64,000 bases of DNA from Linnemannia hyalina (Eukaryota > Mortierellomycota > Mortierellomycetes > Mortierellales > Mortierellaceae): assembly GCA_019671135.1 (NCBI GenBank), contig JAHRHY010000015.1, forward strand, positions 1,240,001 to 1,304,000. Reading direction: 5' to 3'. This document shows positions 54,077 through 64,000 of the stretch, piece after piece. The first letter of the stretch is position 1. Each line of letters opens with the position of its first letter. The position numbers and the translations under genes were made by a program. The notes under the pieces were generated by a model that was not told where the DNA came from, made no database searches, and saw nothing but the letters and a program-made list of their open reading frames with translations.

Positions 54077-56360
54077 ATGGCCACTGAACAGTAAGGCGAA
54101 TGAATGCGATCCTCGGGACAGATGATGAACCACAGGAGTCAGCACAGTTACTTGTTCATCACCCTGATGCTAGTCTTTTTATTGTGTTGCTGGGGTTGTG
54201 CTTGGTACCCAGGGCAAGGTTTAACGTCTGTGTGTGCCTGTTTTGTTGATGCTTGCCTCTTCTCTTTCTCTCGCTTGAATACAACCTCCTTCATTCGTAC
54301 CTGGGCCGATCTACGCGCTTCCTTCTTGTCCTCCTAGACCCAAGAAGTCGATGCTCTACACGCGTACTGGTGACAAAGGTACACCACTTCTCCCCGCCTC
54401 CTATATGTCTCTACTGCCCTATAACCTTCTACCTCGTACTTATACTGCTTCCCATCTTATTAGGCGAGTCGTCCCTCTACAATGGCGAGCGTCGCCTCAA
54501 GACCGACAGGATCTTTGAGGCCCTGGGAGCCGTTGACGAGCTCAACTCTGCCATCGGGTAAATACCCTCTCAATTCTCAGCCCAAGCGTCTGTTATATAC
54601 GAATCAATGCAAAGCAAACTGGAGAAACTGACCGCATGGTTGTCGAAATGTCGTGATAGGATCGCACACCATTACTGCTCAAAGTCCGCAAACGGCCTGG
54701 ATGGGCAATTGATCGAGGTAAACACTCACATACGATCATTTAGCTACAAATGACAATGAATATGCCACCTTCATTCAGCCCTCGCGCTCGCTCGCCCAAC
54801 GGCGACAAAAAAAAACAACGGAAAAAGAGGAGTTGGGTTATGTCGACTTGTACAACAGCTTTTTTGTATTCAACCAATTGATTCGCGCGGTTGCTCTCTG
54901 TCGGTCTGTATTTTTTTTTTCAGTCTGTCGGTCTGTATTCTTTTCGACCTGGGCAGTCTGTCGGTCTGTATTTTTTGTTTTTTGGTGGGTCTGTCGGCGA
55001 GAGAACCATCTCCCATCGATTCAATTCATACAAGATTGAATACCATACTTAACAAAACCCATGAGAAAAAACAACAAAAAGCGCCGATCTGTGTCCCTTT
55101 CCTCTGTCGGACTAATTTATTCCAACCCAACTCGACCCAACCCAACTAACCGAGATCTCATTTTTTTTCATCTTACGCCGGCTTGCCTTTTCGCCTCACC
55201 TTCTTTCTTACCCTTCTATCCCACTTACCCATACCCTTTCCTTCGATTCAAACCCTTCTATTTGGCTTGTTTGTTCATGTTTCTCTTTTTTTTTTTGTTT
55301 TGCTTTCCCTGTTTTTCGTAGATCCAATGTAACCTGCAGGACATCGGCTCGAACATTGCCACGCCCAGAAACGATGCATCCGAAACTCAGCTCAGTATTG
55401 TCCCCCCCTTCATCTCGCCCTCCTCTTCCTCCGCTAAACCCCTCATCCCTATTTTCTTATGTTCCAACGGGCTTTCCATCTCAGGAACGACGATGGATGG
55501 CTAGACTGAGTCGCGCCTATATTCATCATCGTGTGGCTTGTTCCAATTACTCATCGACCATTTTTTGTTTTTGCTGACTATACTGCTGTCTATGTATTTT
55601 TTGTGCTAATAGGAAACACGGCGTTTGATGATGGGCATATCGAGAAGCTGGAGGGTTGGATCGATACTCTTGACTCGGTAAGAGGCTTTGTCTTATTGTG
55701 CTTACCCGCGTTTTCCATACTACCGCTGTGTAACCCACTGAACATGTGGTGCCCGCTTTGTACGGACCCATCATCACTCAATTTCATCTCTTTGACATTG
55801 ACTTGCATTATATGATATCATGAATAGAATCTCCCTCCTCTGCGCAACTTCATCCTCCCTTCCGGTGGCGAGTCCAGTATCTTCTTGCACCAGGCGCGTT
55901 CCGTAAGTTACCCCTTTCACCCTTGTTATCTTTCTATACCTACATTACTACTTTACTTGCTGTGAAGTGCAAGAAAGATAAATAACTGGACTAATTAAAT
56001 CGTGGAGTCGCCTATCATCGTCCTTGTAGATCTGCAGACGCGCTGAGCGAACTACTATCCCCGTCGTCGAGGCCAACGACGCCGACGAGTCTGTTCTCAA
56101 GTACCTCAACCGGTAAAGTCATATCCGTCGTTTCTAATGGGAATTATTATTACTGGCCTCCCTTTCTCATCAACTGCAGTTACTAAACACAACCCCCCCC
56201 CTCTCTCCATTTCTCTATTCTCTTACGAAATAACTGTAGTCTGAGCGATTATTTGTTCGCGGCAGCCAGATATGCAGCCAAGTTTGAAGGATTGGAAGAG
56301 AACGTCTACAAGAAGGCCAAGAGTGGTCGTGAGGCCTCCATCCAAACCCGCGCCCTCTGA
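54077..56360 (+). CDS. MMAB: Cob(I)alamin adenosyltransferase (PduO/MMAB type)
   Basis: Transfers the adenosyl group from ATP to cob(I)alamin, making adenosylcobalamin for methylmalonyl-CoA mutase. Nine exons: 54077-54090, 54338-54378, 54464-54557, 54660-54717, 55322-55394, 55613-55677, 55828-55902, 56030-56112, 56240-56360; all phases agree, 207 aa. Motifs of the family in order: [19 protein letters not shown] (ATP loop), [60 protein letters not shown] (catalytic Arg and Glu in RRAER), [17 protein letters not shown]. The first coding exon is only 14 nt (MATEQ). No mitochondrial presequence is visible with this start, although animal MMAB is mitochondrial, so an upstream start or alternative first exon is possible. 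Cobalamin use is absent from most ascomycetes and basidiomycetes but known in early-diverging fungi. Confidence 0.95.
54896..55001 (+). repeat. Three-to-four-fold direct repeat in intron 4 of the adenosyltransferase gene
   Basis: The unit CTGTCGGTCTGTATT occurs at about 54898, 54925 and 54957, separated by T-rich spacers. A shortened fourth copy (GGTCTGTCGG) lies near 54988. The spacing of about 27-32 bp is irregular. Confidence 0.85.
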
Positions 56361-56724
56361 AGGTTTCTTTCCTATATAATATGTCTCTCACTACTGCTAT
56401 TTGCTGGCGCCCCAGTTTCGCGCCCTTTCTGAAGAACCCCAAGAGTCATTTTGGACCCCTCCTGCCATAAAATATACGTTTCTTTGATTTTTTTCATGTC
56501 GACCCTTGTTTTGTGGATGAGGGGTTTCCTTGTCAAGATTGAATGACGATCATTATCGATGAACCAGGATTGTTATTATTTTTGAGAGTGGAGTGAGTAT
56601 ATTTGTATTGTTTGTGTTTACTTCGTTTGCTCGTTTTCGTAATCGCGGCACGTCGTCGTAGAGGGGGTGGTAGTGCTTCTAAAATATGTTTGAGTGGAAG
56701 GGGGGATAAAAAAATGACAATCGT
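56361..56724. other. Convergent 3' flanks
   Basis: Tail-to-tail region between the adenosyltransferase (plus) and NDUFA13 (minus) genes, 364 bp. T-rich, presumably both 3' UTRs; no gene. Confidence 0.55.
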
Positions 56725-57865
56725 TTATGGGACGACGACGAAGGTCTGTGGGGTGTAACGCTTGGAGTTGTAGACAGACTCGCCAGCCTTCCAGCCCTTG
56801 ACGTTCTTCATGACCTCGGCCTCACGCTCGTTGGCAGCAGCCTCGCGACGGTAGGTGTCACGGTCAGCCTCGGCCTGGAGGAGGGGGATCAAATGGATAC
56901 GCGACCACACCTTCTCGCGCTCGAGTTCCCTATATTTTTTGTTGTTGTTGGTTTCAGTATGAAGGTAGCAGGGTTAGTGAACGCCTGTTTTGGTTGTTTT
57001 GCTGCTCAGATATGAGATGTTGAAGGAGTATGGCGAGGGGGGTGGTGGTTTCGACATTCGTCCGGGAGAGCGCTGTTCTCTGTTCACCCAGAGGTCCAGG
57101 GTATTGCGTGGTGTCGACGTCCAAGGCATGATGCGCCAATTGATCGTTTAATTACTCCTGGCCAAAAAGCTTCCTTGTTCCTTGTTCCTGATCCAATTGA
57201 TATGTCGATCCGCGAGAAGAAAAAAAAACTATCGCCCCTCCTTTCCAGGAAGGTCGGGGAAAGTCGCGTCCTGAAGTAGGACGAGGCGAGGGGGTTTTTT
57301 TCCCTGTCGTTTGTGCGCTATGGTTCCAACTGAAGAAAAACCGGGGAGGGGGGGTGACAAGGCCTAGCATCGCGTGTCCAAGGGCCCACTGCAAAGAAAA
57401 AGCCCCGATCCGGTGCTCATGCCAAGTACTTCCTGATTGACTCGATTGTCTCTCCCTACCAACCCGCACAGACAGCATCAATCAAAAACTCATCCTTCAG
57501 ATCCGAAACGGCAAGCCTTTCCTTTTTCCTTCCTGTCCTGAAACCACGATGCGTTCTTCCGGATCCTGTACAAAGTAAACGAGCATCCACATGCAAGTTA
57601 CTTTATTCCGTTTTTTTCCTCCCACAGCCCCTCCGCATCCTCGTCCTCGTCCTTCCGCCCGGTCGCTTTTTTTTCGTGATCGGATGGTTTATTACCTGCG
57701 CTCAAGGTTACCCTGGCCGGTTCTGTAAAGTCCAAGCGTGCACATGAGGGTGATACCCGAGAAGAGGGCAAGACCTGAAGGGCCGATCTTGGGGACATAG
57801 CGCTTATATCTGATCTCGGGGAACCCACCGGGGCGGGGCAGCTCTTGTTGAGGAACAGCCGACAT
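56725..57865 (-). CDS. Mitochondrial complex I accessory subunit NDUFA13 (GRIM-19 homologue)
   Basis: Accessory subunit of NADH:ubiquinone oxidoreductase in the inner membrane. Exons: 57865-57696 and 56929-56725, phase-consistent, 124 aa (animal GRIM-19 about 144). Seen: the N-terminal LPRPGGFPEIRYKRYVP motif (PPGG-x-x-x-x-x-YKR is the family signature); one membrane segment (GLALFSGITLMCTLGLY); the charged helix LEREKVWSRIHLIPLLQAEA (family: R-x-x-L-x-PLLQAE-x-D); and the C-terminal VKGWKAGESVYNSKRYTP. The single intron is 766 bp, long for this locus, with a G-rich/T-rich interior and no recognisable exon. The start is the first ATG, immediately before the signature. Confidence 0.93.
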
Positions 57866-58131
57866 GGTTTAGAAATAATGGATGATGTGAGAGTTTTGCT
57901 GGTAGGGGTTGCGGGATGCAGGGAAGGTCCGAAATATGAAAAGCCGAAGCCATTTCGGGAATTTGTGACGCTCAGGTACCGATCATGATCGTGATTGCTT
58001 CAAGGAAGACTGGAATTTTTTATTTTATTTTTCAAAGGGAAAGAGATTACAGCAGAGAGAGATTACGAGCAGAAAAGCAAAATGTGAACAGATAGACGCC
58101 CTAGACACAGACTAGACACAGAGAGCAAGGT

Positions 58132-61100
58132 TTACTGGTCCTTGGTGGAGTCAGCGCCAGCAGCGTCAGAGGAAGAGGCATTAGCCTTGTCATCAGAACC
58201 AGAGGCAGGGGCAGCAGAGGAGGCATCCGAACCACCATTGGCAGCAATAGCAGCAGCAGCGGGAGCAGAGCCATCAGCAGCTGGTGCCTGGTATCCATAG
58301 TATTGGCTGTAGTACTGCTGGTAAGCCTCCTGCTGAGCATAGTATGCAGAATAGTCAGTGGCGGCAGCACCACCAGCTGCTGATGCAGCAGCGGGAGCAG
58401 CGGCAGAAGAGGCGATAGCGGCATCACCAATAGGGGTAGATGTCACGGCAGCAGCACTCGATGATGTGGCGGGGGCTGCTGACGAGGCTGCGGCGGTACC
58501 GTATTGACCGTAGCGAGAGTAATCGTAGGTGCCATATGACGAGGTATCAGCACCGACAGCAGGTACGGCAGCTGCAGACGAAGCAGCAGTGGCATCAGCT
58601 CCAGGGACAGCTAAAGTGGCAGCAGGTAGCAGCAGGGTAGTCAATAAGGACAAAAAGAGTATTAGCTTGCAAATCCTTAACAGGTCGGACAAATAACAAT
58701 ATGTAGAAATAAAAAAACATGGAGAGGAAACGTACCAGCGGCACTGCCGTATTGGTAACCGTAGTACTGAGCATAAGCAGCCTGCTGCTCGGGAGTGTAG
58801 GTGCTGGCAGCAGGGGTGGCAGCGGGTGCAGCAGCAGCTCCATATCCGCTACCGTATTGCTGACCGTATGCTCCCGTAGCCTGTGCTGGCTGCTGGTATG
58901 ACTGCTGCTGGCTGTATCCTCCATATCCACCGCTCGATCCTCCATATCCTCTACAAATACGAGATCAAATACAAAATAAAGGTCGCGTTAGAAAACATGG
59001 TTAAATTGTCACACAACACAGGCAAGAAAAACGACAAAGGACAAAGAAGAATCCTTACCCTTGGTCACGGCTTCCATAGCGATCGTTGTCGCGCTAAGAG
59101 TTGGAAAATACCAAATATTCGAAGAGCACATTCAAGGGCGGCAAAGGCAAAGGCAAAGGAGATTGTCCGACAATAGCACACAAAAAGTTCAAATGGCAAG
59201 GTAGGCGAAGAGGGGGGCAATTGCAGCAAAAGTCATTTGAACGATAGGGCGAATCGCAAGAACAGACAAAAGAAGGCAGAGAGCAAAAGCGACAGTCGAA
59301 GGCGGAAGTAGACGAGACAAAGTTCAAGGCATAAAGCAGTGGCAGAAACATTGAAAGTTGTCACAGACATCGGTTCAACAGGCATAAGTAAAAAAGAGAG
59401 AGAGAATAGAGAATAAGATTATCAATGCTTCATTTCGTTTTGCAGTTTGTTTGTTGCGGGAAAGCTGTCTCCTGAGCCATCCTGATGCTTGTGTTGTCGA
59501 TATACACCACATCACCTTCCCAATGCCCCCCTTTTCTGTATAATAACCCCCATGTAACATGCAGTGCACGATAAAAATAATGAACGAGGAAGAGAGTGCC
59601 AGAAAGCAAACATTGACCCAATGTGCAAGACAAGGGAGGTTCTCATCTTGGATCGCGTCGGTCTGAACGGCGTCGGTAGGGTCGGATCCTCGGCAGTGGG
59701 TAAAAAATAAGAAATTGAAAGCGTCGCGTATCCCATGTTCAAGCGGCCGAGCATGTTATGACAACAAAATGATTCAGGAAACCACAGGCAAAACACGTCA
59801 TAAGCAGAACTGCATTACATGTCGCAAACGCAATCTCGTGTAGGATCCATGTGAAACTATTGTACCATGCTCTGCAGGGGACAATGACGCTGCAAACGTA
59901 TCCTGAAGGATGCGAGAGTGAAGAGAAGCAGTCCAGGCGATGCAAACATATTCCGAAGAACAAGTGTCGTTGTCCTTGATACAATTCCGAGTGCAAAGGC
60001 GTTTCAATTGAATTCCTGAATTCCTGAACGGCTGGTTGCCCACTGACTGTCCCGTGAATCAAATGTATAACATCTTTCCACACAAGCACACAAATCACCA
60101 AGCAAAAAGGCAAATCATCGCATTGCGAAAAAAGCATCGACGCACAAAAGCAACGAGAAAAAAATGACACCTCTTTCCCACAATCCCCCAAACGAGTCTG
60201 TATGACTTACCGCTCCGTTAACCTTCTCCATGATGAGTTGCTTGGCGTATTCGACGGCCTCGGGAGGTCCAAAGAGGTTGATGGTGCGCTCAGCAGGGGC
60301 TGGTACGCTGGGGTCGACCTGCTGGACCTGAATCTTGGCACGGGACTGGATCTGAAGCTGCTTGACGGTCTCTCCACCTCGTCCGATGACCAAACCGATC
60401 GACTCTTGGGGGACGGTCATGGTGACAGGAGGGGTGTTCTGGAATCCGCCGCCACCGTATGCGCCTCTGGGTGCCATGTCGTTGACAATTTCGTCGATAA
60501 AAGTCTTGGCGCGCTCGATGGCGCTGTCATCTCCAGTGATTGTAACAGTTCTTGAGGGGGAGTTGTGGTCCTCAGGGGTAGGGGTAACCGCAATGCGGGC
60601 ACCACTGCGGTCCTGCAAGTCGCGGATGGTCTCTCCGCGACGTCCAATGACAAGGCCAACCTTGGTGCTGGGAATCTGGATAGTGGACGATGAGCCTCCA
60701 CGGCCATATCCGTCGCCACCACCACCACCACCACCACCCATGCCATAGTTTCCTCCACCTCCAAATCCGCCATATCCACCGGGGCGCTCTCCGGTCTGAG
60801 AGCTTGTGATGATTTCCTGAATCTGACGTCTGGCATCAGCAATGCCGGCAGGCTGTCCAACAATGTTGACAAATCGCTCACGATCGTTAGGGTTACCATC
60901 TACAGAGCCATCAAAAGAAATCAACAATTACATGTCAGTATGTTTTATACAAAGAAAGCAAGCCGAGCTTTTTTTTTTCTGGTTTCAAAACAGACGAGAA
61001 TAGAAAAAAGTTACCTTGAGAGAACTGCACTTTGCATCCAGTCTCACGCTCGATTCTCTTCAAGTTCTCGCCTCCACGTCCGATAATCAAACCAACGAGG

Positions 61101-61619
61101 TTTCCAGGAACACCCATTTCCTCCTGAACCTGGTGCTCGTTGCGCATAGGAGGAGCATAGTGCGAGACCTGGGATCCGAGGCCAGGGCGGTGCATTGGGC
61201 CAGAATCTATATATCAAAAAGATTGTTCAAAGACCAGAAGGGGAGAAGGATACGCAGTCGTTAGAAAACTGCTGATTCCAGAGCTTGATGCTCTTGAAAA
61301 AAGACAACAACCAGATGGTGATGAAAAAAACCATACCTCTACCTGATTCATACGCCATTCTCTTTCCGTAGCTGTTATCATCGCCTCGGCTGTCGTGGCC
61401 GCCGTGACCACCATGACCGCTATGGCCATAAGAGTCGTCCTCGTAGGGGCGCTTCATCATGGGAGGAGCGCTAGTGGAAGGGGCAGTAGCGGGGATGGCA
61501 GGAGCAGCGGTGGAGGCTGAGCTTCCGAGCTTTGCGGCGATAGCCTTAACCTTTGCGAGGGCGGATGTGAAGTCGACCTTGGGTGCGGGGGCACCGTCCT
61601 GGGGAGCGTCGGAAGGCAT
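58132..61619 (-). CDS. Three-KH-domain single-strand nucleic-acid-binding protein, FUBP/KSRP-like
   Basis: Likely binds RNA or single-stranded DNA in transcription, splicing or mRNA turnover. Exons: 61619-61337, 61206-61015, 60899-60211, 59093-59059 (35 nt), 58950-58736, 58610-58132, phases agreeing, 630 aa. KH1 lies at ~130-195 with NLVGLIIGRGGENLKRIE, KH2 at ~230-300 with VGLVIGRRGETIRDLQ, and KH3 at ~318-385 with IGLVIGRGGETVKQLQ; each has the GXXG loop. KH1 is split by an intron just after FSQ. A Gly-rich linker precedes KH2. After the KH part comes a Gly/Tyr/Gln-rich low-complexity tail with Tyr-rich repeats (QQAAYAQYYGYQYG, YQQYYSQYYGYQ) resembling the tyrosine-rich C-terminus of FUBP proteins, ending in an Ala/Ser/Asp-rich stretch. 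The 1.1-kb intron after KH3 (60210-59094) contains nothing recognisable. Confidence 0.92.
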
Positions 61620-61944
61620 GATGATGTTGTTTTGTGAGAGTGATGGTAAGATTGAGAGAGAGAGAGAGAGAGGAAGAGAGAAGGAAAATGGACAACTGAC
61701 GCTCAAAGGGGTGGTGAACGAAAAAAAAAGGTTGTTGTGTTTTTGCCAGTCTTCAAAAAATCGACGTACACAAATCACATATCACGTGATGTACGTATTT
61801 TTTCACTCGCTCTGTGCCTTACGCTGATGTCTGGGGCGCGTTTGCTCGAACCCGCCAACGGTGGTTAAAGCCAGTTTCCTGCCAACTTTCTTTCCTTTCA
61901 TCTCTTCACACATCGATCCGATCAGGACACACTAATCACCAAAC
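61620..61944. promoter_or_regulatory. Compact divergent promoter, KH-protein gene and prefoldin gene
   Basis: Only 325 bp separate the two start codons (61619 minus, 61945 plus). A GA-rich run at 61655-61685 is a CT-rich leader for the KH gene. A TATCACGTGATGTACG-like palindromic site with a CACGTG core lies near 61782-61795 and could be a bHLH-type (E-box/PHO4-like) site; this is inference from the motif alone. Confidence 0.55.
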
Positions 61945-63018
61945 ATGCAGCAACAACAATTGGAAGTCAACCCACGAGGAATCCCCAAGGCACCCTTCGT
62001 CGAGAACGTCGAGGACCATGTCAGTGAACAGGAGCCTGTTGAGATTGTCCTCAAGAAGTTCCAAGAGGCCACGGCGTAAGTCTCTCATCACATAGGCAGC
62101 CTTGCATCATCTGGACACCCCCTTACCTGGACTCAGAGGAGCTATAACAGCGGTTCAGCCTCAGTGTACTCAGGAACCAGGAAAGTCAGACGTCGGACGA
62201 ACAAAGGACTCTGCCTTGGTTCTCGATATCGCGGATCATGCTGCAACACGACACTGCCGAGACGTTATCAATACTTTCATCAAGTCATGCGCCCTATGCA
62301 ACTCTCAACCTTGAATATACAGCCTTACAGGATATCAGCGTCAAAACGCGACACTAACGTACCCCCCCCACCACCACCACCACCAATTCCCTAATACCTG
62401 TCCATAGCAAGTACAAGTTCATGGAGATGAACCACCTCACACGCAAACGCAACCTCGACGCAAAAATCCCAGAGATCCGCAAGACCCTCGAGATGGTCCA
62501 GTTCCTCGAATCCGAAGCAAACAACGGTGACGACTCAAAGGAGATCGAGACCATGTACGAATTGAATGACACATTATACGCCACCGCAAAGATCAAGCGT
62601 ACAGGAAAAGTCTGTCTCTGGCTCGGCGTATGTACCATCTTTTTTTTTTTTCTTTGTTTCGTTTTTCTGATGACATGACCACTTTTGCGTGCTATGCCAC
62701 CAGTCCTTTTTTTTTTTTTTGTTATGCGTCAAAAACTTCTAACGCCTGGTTTTCTTTTCACACCATTTTTATATCAACTTTGCACAACAGGCAAATGTGA
62801 TGCTGGAATACCCAGTCGAGGAGGCTGCAGAACTGTTGGCATCAAAGCTTTCCGCGGCGTTGAAGACGTTAAAGAACACCGAGGAGGATCTGGCCTACTT
62901 GAGGGACCAGATCACCACCATGGAGGTCAACACCGCCCGTGTCTACAACTGGGATGTCAAACAGCGTCGTCTCGCCAGAGCCAAAGCCGAAGCTACCGAT
63001 GCTGCCGGATTGGATTGA
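61945..63018 (+). CDS. Prefoldin subunit 3 (VBP1/PAC10/GIM2)
   Basis: Alpha-type subunit of the hexameric prefoldin co-chaperone, which hands nascent actin and tubulin to CCT in the cytosol. Exons: 61945-62075, 62408-62627, 62791-63018, phase-consistent, 192 aa. Seen: the N-terminal NPRGIPKAPFVENVEDHV family motif; first coiled coil (KYKFMEMNHLTRKRNL, IPEIRKTLEMVQFLE); the beta-hairpin region (TMYELNDTLYATAKI, VCLWLGANVMLEYPVEEA); second coiled coil (LKTLKNTEEDLAYLRDQITT) and the conserved end VYNWDVKQRR. The start is the first ATG after the divergent promoter. Intron 1 contains a C-run followed by a (CCA)n repeat (62361-62390). Confidence 0.96.
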
Positions 63019-63736
63019 AAAAACAGCTCAAGCAACACACACACACACACACACATGCAAAGCATGAGTAGACCAGGTTCAGGATTTACAACAACAAAAA
63101 TAAAAAGGCATGCCTTAATTCATCACAATTCGGGAAAACCTTCGTCCATGGTATCATCACCACAGCAGCAAAAGTCCCTTTCTTTCTTTTCTACTTCTAT
63201 CATCCATCTTAATCGTGTCAAGAGAAAAGGTTTTTGCTTAGCGGGCAGAAAAAACATATTTGCCACGCGGAGTCATTTTTACTGCGATTTCGTTCGTTCG
63301 TTCGTTCGTTCGTTCGTTTGTTCATTGGGGTTCGTTCGTTCGTAGAATTCATTCATTTTTTGGGAGGAGTGGGGGTTGGTCATATTTTTTTTTCCTTTTC
63401 TCTTTTAGATTTTTTTTTCTTACAGAGGAAGTGAGGGTCATTGAAGATATTGAATATGGAGAAGGGGAAGCAGGGGAAGGGGAATAGAAAGGGAAAAGGC
63501 AAAAGCAAAGGGGGAAAGGGGGGAAGGGGGGGGGGGGAGGGGGAAGTATGAAGGAAAAAAAAGAGCGGAAGAGACATTGCAATCTCCAAGCTGCCGATCC
63601 GAATGCAGCTCTAGGAAAAAAAGGCATATTAGAATTTGGTATCATGTTGCAGAAGCCATTTGAAGGATAGAAAAATAATAGATATTTGGATGGGGATCTC
63701 GCTGTCTGGACACCAAACGCCAGAGAGACCCTGGTA
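63019..63736. other. Convergent 3' flanks with simple repeats
   Basis: Tail-to-tail region between prefoldin (plus) and the phosphatase (minus). Contains (CA)n at 63037-63056, a CGTT/TTCG array at 63290-63345, T-runs near 63386 and 63410, and a G-rich stretch at 63470-63545 including a run of about 12 G. Many short frames follow from these repeats; none is a gene. Confidence 0.6.
63290..63345 (+). repeat. CGTT tetranucleotide array
   Basis: About seven tandem GTTC/CGTT units, a degenerate middle (TTTGTTCATTGGGG), then three to four further units. A microsatellite in the presumed 3' UTR of the prefoldin gene. Confidence 0.9.
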
Positions 63737-64000
63737 TTATTGTTGCTCCTCATTGGTCATGTCCAGAATGGGATTGACGTCGTCCACCACCGTCATATCT
63801 GCAAGGAAGGGGATGAGGTCCAGCAGTTCGGTATCATGCGGGTCGTTGAACCATGACGAGATCGGGACCGCATTGGTTTGGTGGAAAATGTAACTGGCTG
63901 GGGAGTTGTCGATAATGATCGTATTATTCAGATCACGGCCTATTACGGAGAGGTCCTTGACGTAGTTGCCCTTGTGGTTAAAGCACGACTCACGGAACAG
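63737..64000 (-). CDS. SCP/CTDSP-type (FCP1-like HAD) phosphatase, C-terminal part only
   Basis: Partial: the 5' part lies beyond the right edge. The minus-strand frame from 64000 reads [60 protein letters not shown] and [14 protein letters not shown], then stops at 63739-63737. The [13 protein letters not shown] and [11 protein letters not shown] stretches are characteristic of the small C-terminal-domain phosphatase family (CTDSP1, yeast Psr1/Psr2, Nem1). These use a DXDX(T/V) nucleophile that would lie outside the window. The likely role is dephosphorylating phosphoserine on the RNA polymerase II tail or on stress-response proteins; which branch cannot be told from the C-terminus. Confidence 0.92.
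   Translation of the reverse strand: MFRESCFNHKGNYVKDLSVIGRDLNNTIIIDNSPASYIFHQTNAVPISSWFNDPHDTELLDLIPFLADMTVVDDVNPILDMTNEEQQ

Noticed and set aside
63234..63487. Frames through the CGTT array encoding Arg-Ser-Phe-Val repeats
   Set aside because: Translation of a microsatellite in a 3' flank.
1..64000. CRISPR arrays, operons, Shine-Dalgarno sites
   Set aside because: None seen; the sequence is eukaryotic and the short repeats found are microsatellites or intron repeats without regular spacers.

Overview
The window is eukaryotic and fungal. Genes carry many short introns with GT-AG borders (gtaagt/gtatgt donors). Several encode fungal-type proteins: a CDC25-like RasGEF with SH3 and WW domains, an RXT2-like subunit, the large NAD-dependent glutamate dehydrogenase, and a CSC1 channel with the fungal PHM7 tail. 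A cobalamin adenosyltransferase and a cluster of large NACHT/pentapeptide/WD40 proteins point to an early-diverging fungus, most likely Mortierellaceae (Mucoromycota). That placement is an inference from gene content; no marker was aligned.

Layout. 1-10.2 kb is gene-poor. It holds a doubtful partial exon at the left edge and degraded remnants of NACHT/WD40 genes (2.6-3.65 kb and 5.6-6.44 kb), then about 3.7 kb of homopolymer-rich sequence. 10.2-22.3 kb holds three genes on the minus strand: RasGEF, a CaMK-type kinase with an 8-nt and an 11-nt exon, and an RXT2-like Rpd3L subunit. 22.3-41.4 kb is the accessory heart of the window. It has two intact intronless NACHT-pentapeptide-WD40 genes (23.2-29.0 and 33.2-38.5 kb, minus) and a third decayed copy (40.7-41.4 kb). 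Between the intact pair lie a frameshifted 2H phosphoesterase gene and a dead Harbinger transposase. A clean 108-bp piece of large-subunit rRNA is inserted in the transposase.

41.8-64.0 kb is ordinary housekeeping sequence: CSC1/OSCA channel (minus), NAD-GDH (minus), cob(I)alamin adenosyltransferase (plus, nine exons), complex I subunit NDUFA13/GRIM-19 (minus), a three-KH FUBP-like RNA/DNA-binding protein (minus), prefoldin subunit 3 (plus, divergent from the KH gene) and the 3' end of an SCP/CTDSP-type phosphatase (minus, cut by the window edge).

How parts work together. The RasGEF and CaMK are signalling genes; the RXT2-like protein would act in histone deacetylation. GDH, NDUFA13 and the adenosyltransferase are metabolic genes, and the adenosyltransferase implies a B12-dependent enzyme elsewhere in the genome. 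The NACHT/WD40 cluster looks like a birth-and-death array of NLR-like STAND receptors: intact copies, copies decayed in different segments, and transposon and rDNA debris between them. It is the best candidate for a little-described system. Exon coordinates were worked out by hand from splice motifs and reading-frame phase.
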